A DNA stretch of 64,000 nt from Ailanthus altissimus (taxonomy: Eukaryota; Streptophyta; Magnoliopsida; Sapindales; Simaroubaceae): positions 9,870,001-9,934,000 of the forward strand of contig OX327694.1 in the NCBI GenBank assembly GCA_946807835.1, written 5' to 3'. Below the pieces are notes generated by a model, which saw nothing but the letters and a program-made list of their open reading frames with translations, searched no databases and was not told where the DNA came from. The position numbers and the translations under genes are program-made. This document shows positions 59,618 to 64,000 of this stretch, piece after piece. Positions within the stretch are counted from its first letter, which is position 1, and each line of letters opens with the position of its first letter.

Positions 59618-59834
59618 AAGAAGAAAATATATACTAAACCAACAGATCATGCAAAATTATGTTGATCGTTAGATTTCGATGAGTTGAATTGGGTGTTGTC
59701 TATGGTCAGATTCTAACCTCTTTTTCATGATCAAGAAGAAAATATATACTAAACCAACAGATCATACCCCTGCAATAACTGATAACTAAACTCAGTAAAG
59801 CTCATTCCTTGTTCAGATTCTAACCTCTTTTTCA
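59618..59834. repeat. Patchwork of short direct repeats at the truncation point of the TyrRS fragment
   Basis: A 33-bp block (aagaagaaaatatatactaa...) occurs at 59618-59650 and again at 59733-59765. A 21-bp block (cagattctaacctcttttt...) occurs at 59707-59727 and, within the coding sequence, at 59814-59834. The mosaic resembles templated filler from double-strand-break repair. Confidence 0.85.
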
Positions 59835-60501
59835 CACTTCCTTTAGCAATCATAGTCCCAATTCTTGCAAATCGACCCACTTGTTTGAGAAAATCCAGCA
59901 AGCTAAAATCTTTCCACCAATCATAGTTATTCAAAATCACAACTTTACTAGAACCAAATATAGTTGAAATTGTATTGGTAATACCAACAATGTTCTTATC
60001 CAACGTAAGGGGGTCGAATTCTGGTCTTTCTATTGATTTCCCAGATGGGTCACCCACACGAGCGGTGGCGCCGCCGATTAAGGCGACAGCTTGGTGGCCG
60101 CTACGAACGAACCAAGACAGAACAATGATGCCCAAGAGGTTACCCAAGTGTAAGGACTCGGCCGTTGGGTCAAAACCGCAGTAGACCTTGAAACTCTTTC
60201 CATTGGAAGAAGCGAGAGAGCGGAGATTGTCACTGGTGACTGATTCAAGCAAGCCTCTTTTTTCCAGAATATTTACTACATTGGCCCGACTGTGAGTTTC
60301 GGTTTGTGGGACGGATTGAAGTTGTTGAAGGTAGCTTATGGAAGCGAAAGAAGTGGAATTTTTAATGCGGCGAAGAAATGGACATTTGATTTTTGAGGTA
60401 GTTGTGGTGTACACGGGAGAAAATATGAGGTTTTGATGCGAGCAGAGGATAGTCCTCGACGCAGCGGCGGCGGCCACGGCGGCAGCCACGGCGGCGTCCA
60501 T
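59749..60501 (-). pseudogene. Organellar tyrosyl-tRNA synthetase, truncated 5' half
   Basis: Reads on the minus strand from ATG 60501 for 250 residues to a stop at 59749. The full enzyme charges tRNA-Tyr in chloroplasts and mitochondria. Visible: an Ala-rich, basic targeting-like N-terminus (1-~70), the class I entry region with YCGFDPTAESLHLGN (107-121, HLGN being the HIGH-type motif), GGATARVGDPSGKS (143-156), NNYDWWKD (191-198) and KKRLESEQGMSFTEFSYQLLQ (224-244). It stops just after QGYDLL, where the family normally continues for about another 240 residues with the GGSDQWGN block, the KMSKS-like loop and an S4 RNA-binding domain. None of these is found in the window. The end coincides with patchwork duplicated DNA. 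A first exon with a GT donor at QGYDLL|gt is conceivable, but no later exons exist before the OTU relic. Not a working synthetase. Confidence 0.85.
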
Positions 60502-61631
60502 TTGGGTTTACTGTAACCACCAGTTAGGCATTTGGTGATAAGTAAATGTGGTGGCAAGTGGTCTTGAACTTGAAACCCGTATCTTGTGGAAAATGCAAAA
60601 AAATCTTTTTTAAGATCAAGAATTCGAGTTTTATATTCTCTATTATATAAAATAAATACGAAAAAAATAAAAAATAAAAAATAGATTTGACAAATAATAT
60701 TTTGTAAAACAAAGTGAGAAGAATAGTTTGTCTTTTTATCTTCTAAATTTTATATTGTAGAGTTTATTATTAAGTTCAGCAGTTTACTTTACTCAAATAA
60801 AAACCCTCGAGTTCTTTGCAACGAGGGTGGGCTCAAACAAAATAAGGCAATTTTATTAAATTTAAAACAATTCAAAAGATAAATTTGAATGGAAATAAAA
60901 ATTGGACCGAACCTTTTATAAAGCCCAAAAAAGTATAAAAAAATTAAGTTTTGTTTGATTGAACTTTAAATAAAATTTTTAAAAGTAGAGTTTATAGAAG
61001 TAAAATTTTTATAAAAAAATAATTAATCATTTAATTATCAATTAAAAATAAAATTTTAAGTATTAAATTGTTTGATTATATATTATTAAAAGTACTTATA
61101 TATTATTAAATTATCAAAAAGATACTTAATAAAATTTATATTTAAATTCTAAACAACCCATTATTTTTTATATATAAATTTAAATTTATTATGTGTTTTT
61201 TCAAATTTAATTTTTTAAACACAAGAATCAAGTAAAATTAATATATAATAATCAATGAATCAATATAAATTATTATCTTTGGTATAAATATTAAAATAAA
61301 ATAATAATTTTTTTATTTAAAAATATAAAATAATCAACAAAGATTTTGATAAATTCTTATAAAAATATGATGGTTATAAAGGTAAAAAGAATTAAAGATA
61401 TCATGAATTTTAAAAAAATATTTAAAATATGTTAATTGAAAAAAATTTATTTTTATTAAAGATATACTATGGAAATAAGAAAATATTATTAAGGTATACG
61501 TGATATTACACAAATATTAAAAAAATTGAAAAAACTCTACTCCTAAAAGCTCAAAACTTGAGCTTTTATAAATAGAGGCAAAATAATTTTTTTAATCTCC
61601 AAAAACTCTTTTTTAATTGTAACAAAATATC
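60502..61631. other. AT-rich intergenic DNA upstream of the TyrRS fragment
   Basis: More than 1 kb of A/T-rich sequence with long poly-A and poly-T runs. The first ~300 bases would be the promoter side of the TyrRS fragment. No coding frame is seen. Confidence 0.6.
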
Positions 61632-64000
61632 TGTTGGGATTTGTGCTTACGTGTCATCCCATTATGTATAAATATTTAATGATGATACTTATACAATTAT
61701 CATTTCTAATAAAATCGTTAATATTATTTATAATAAATGATAAGATCCTTATAACGTTTCAGACATTATATGATCTGAAGGAGTTAAGATATGGTCTAAA
61801 AGAGTTTAGATCAGTGCTAAGAGTTAGCAACGTTAATAATTAAAAGTACTAAGAGTTAGTAGATTAATAGAGTTAGTGAAATCTAAACAGTTAGAGCCTT
61901 GTCTGAAATGGGACAATAACTTGAGAATGTATTAATAATGATATAGCTGCAAAGAGTTACAGATGGTGCTAAAAAATATCATTATGCAAGTATGTTCTCA
62001 AACATGATATTCCTGATCTAATTTCATCGATGTGGGTTTATCGGTGGATCCCATTAATATAGATTAGTGTATGTCTATATCTAGATGGTCCGGATGGTTA
62101 GTCTTAGCAAATTATAAGCTTAGTGGAAGCTCGTATAGACATACAAGTATTTAGTGAGGACTCGATATTGAACACACTCACAAAAACCTCTAATAGACAT
62201 CTTATAAAGCCGTCAATGGAAGATCTTCCGAGTTGAGTAGTATTTGTGGTCCTTTGACCTGAGCGCCACATTGGGCTTATGAGTGATCCACCATACTTTG
62301 GTTCCACACATGTCAGAGACCTTTCATGATCTAACCGCTGTGTGTCACTGAGTATGGTCCGATGCTCATAGAGTCCGGTGTGCATAGATATAGGATCCAT
62401 CAGCTCATATAAGTGAGTTGTATATCCTAATGCTCCGAAATTGTGTTTTAGAAAGTCTTGTGGTCACAAGTATAAACCTCAAAAAATATTTTCCAAAGGG
62501 ATAAACAATATCACAAAAGTGTTTGTGGATATTGTTTAAGGAAATATAAATCTAGAGATAAGTTGATGGTTGAGCAAATAGAGATTTGACGACGATGATC
62601 TATATCTCTGCTCTTTTAGGATATATATGATGGAGGGATTATACAAATATTCAATAACCTCAATTTGTATGGTCTAATGCACTGATTTGTAATATTCGTA
62701 ACGTATGTGGGGGGCATCGTTCACGAACGTATGAAGGAGCTCCATATGACAAATTAGGTGTGAACCTATAGAGTCTCACAATATAAAGTGTACTCGTTGC
62801 GCACTAAGGTAGCAGACTTGATTGAATAATTCGATCCAATAAATTCCAGCAAAATAGAATAATTATTTCGGGATCCCTAAGGATGTGTATTTGTCAAGAC
62901 TTAATTGTTAAGTACATTATTGAATTAATTAACAAGAGTTGTTAATTAATAGGATGTTGACAAGTGGCACAATTTGGTCCATGATTTAATTTTACCTTAG
63001 TTTTATCATTTAACCTTGGTAATAAAAACTAACAAGGTAAAAAATCATTATTCAAAATTGTTTTGAATAATTAAATTAAATATTATTATTATATTATTAG
63101 ATAATATGATAATATATTAATCATGGCCATTGTATTTTAATATAATGAGGGGCCTAAATGTTGGCCATTTATTTATCTAATATTATTAAAATAATTATAT
63201 TTGTTAGGTACTGATTTGTTTAGGTGGCCATTATTCTAGTGCTTAATAAATTAATTTTAAGTAGAAGACCAACAATTAAATTGGTGAAGCACTTATTTTT
63301 GTTTTATCAAAAAGTGTTGAATAACAAAAACAAAAATTAAGCTAACAATTGATTCATTCATTCATTTTGGAGGTGAAGATACAATTAAGCAATTTCAAAG
63401 TAAGTTAGAGAGTTTTGATTTTATATTTTTTCAAGTGTTGAAAGCAAAAGAAACTTCTCTTCATTTTCTTCTCTCATGAATGGATCAAAATAAATAAATG
63501 AAAATAGAGAAAGAGATTAGTAATTGTAGGCAAGAGTTGTGCTAAAATTAATTAATCTATAGAAATTGTTTCCATAATTTAAACAAGAGTTATATGTAAA
63601 TGTTTACCATCTCCATTTAAGAATCAAATAATTTGTGTTCAAAGAGTTTGAATACATGTGCTGGAAATTGTAAAACTAAGCTACCATTCTAGTTCCATAA
63701 TCTCACCAAACCGTTATATACTAGAATTGTTCAACAATTTACTTCAAGGTGAGCTCTTCAATTGGATTGTTGGAGAACTTGAAGAATTTGTAAAGGTACC
63801 TTCATTAGGTAAGTGTTATTACATTTTATTTTAAGTAATACAATTGTTCATCATGTATAATTTGTTGTATAATAGTTATACTTGAACATATATGTGATAT
63901 ATGTGGTTAAATTTGTTAAATTGAGTGTCTATGTTAACATGTTTTCGCTGCGTGTAGTACTTTGTAAAATTACTTATATACTTGTATGTCACACACTCAA
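61632..64000 (+). repeat. LTR family A (A11), running off the window
   Basis: Starts TGTTGGGATTTGTGCTTACG and carries all family blocks. It reaches 'atgtcacacactcaa' at the last base. By comparison with A8, whose terminus is TGTCACACATTCGATTCCCAACA in this sense, only about a dozen bases are missing. Whether it is a solo LTR or the 5' LTR of an element beyond the window cannot be told. Confidence 0.85.

Overview
This is AT-rich plant nuclear DNA, most likely from a eudicot. The reasons are long AT-rich spacers, introns with GT/AG borders, plant-type Ty1/copia and Ty3/gypsy retrotransposons, a tRNA-iMet primer-binding site, a tRNA-derived SINE, and genes whose closest relatives I know are plant genes. 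I saw no bacterial operons, CRISPR arrays or rRNA genes.

Layout. Positions 1-11.5 kb are a nest of decayed copia elements: a pol remnant with its 3' LTR (1-5488), several inverted LTRs of the same family (5489-9670), and a gag/pre-integrase remnant with a different LTR (9671-~11470). The only gene that looks fully intact is a single-exon TMEM45/DUF716 membrane protein (13648-14571). At 15780-19367 lies a compact chromovirus-like element with matched 531-bp LTRs, PBS, PPT and an open gag-protease frame. Its RT, RNase H and integrase core are deleted, and it is flanked by a perfect 62-bp direct repeat instead of a 5-bp target duplication. From 21.9 to 36 kb there are two solo LTRs and a second copia element carrying a nested 2.8-kb gypsy-type solo LTR. 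At 37.7-38.9 kb five copies of an unidentified ~310-bp unit lie in the order + - - + +, two of them forming a long hairpin.

The right half holds three ruined host genes. These are an RH41-like DEAD-box helicase (42494-45383, split by an LTR), an OTU-family deubiquitinase (51281-57597, with broken splice sites, a missing exon, an LTR insertion and a recent 242-bp exon duplication), and the 5' half of an organellar tyrosyl-tRNA synthetase (60501-59749, minus strand, ending at patchwork repair-like DNA). From memory, the Arabidopsis helicase RH41 and an OTU gene are neighbours on chromosome 3, so this may be a fractionated duplicate of a conserved gene block. The window ends inside another copia LTR (61632-64000+).

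The genes do not form a pathway. The main story is retrotransposon nesting, solo-LTR formation and decay of a syntenic gene block. I did not find a convincing new functional system. The best candidates for a second look are the 62-bp duplication around the mini-gypsy element, the inverted-repeat cluster, and the hairpin-rich island at 24.1-24.4 kb.
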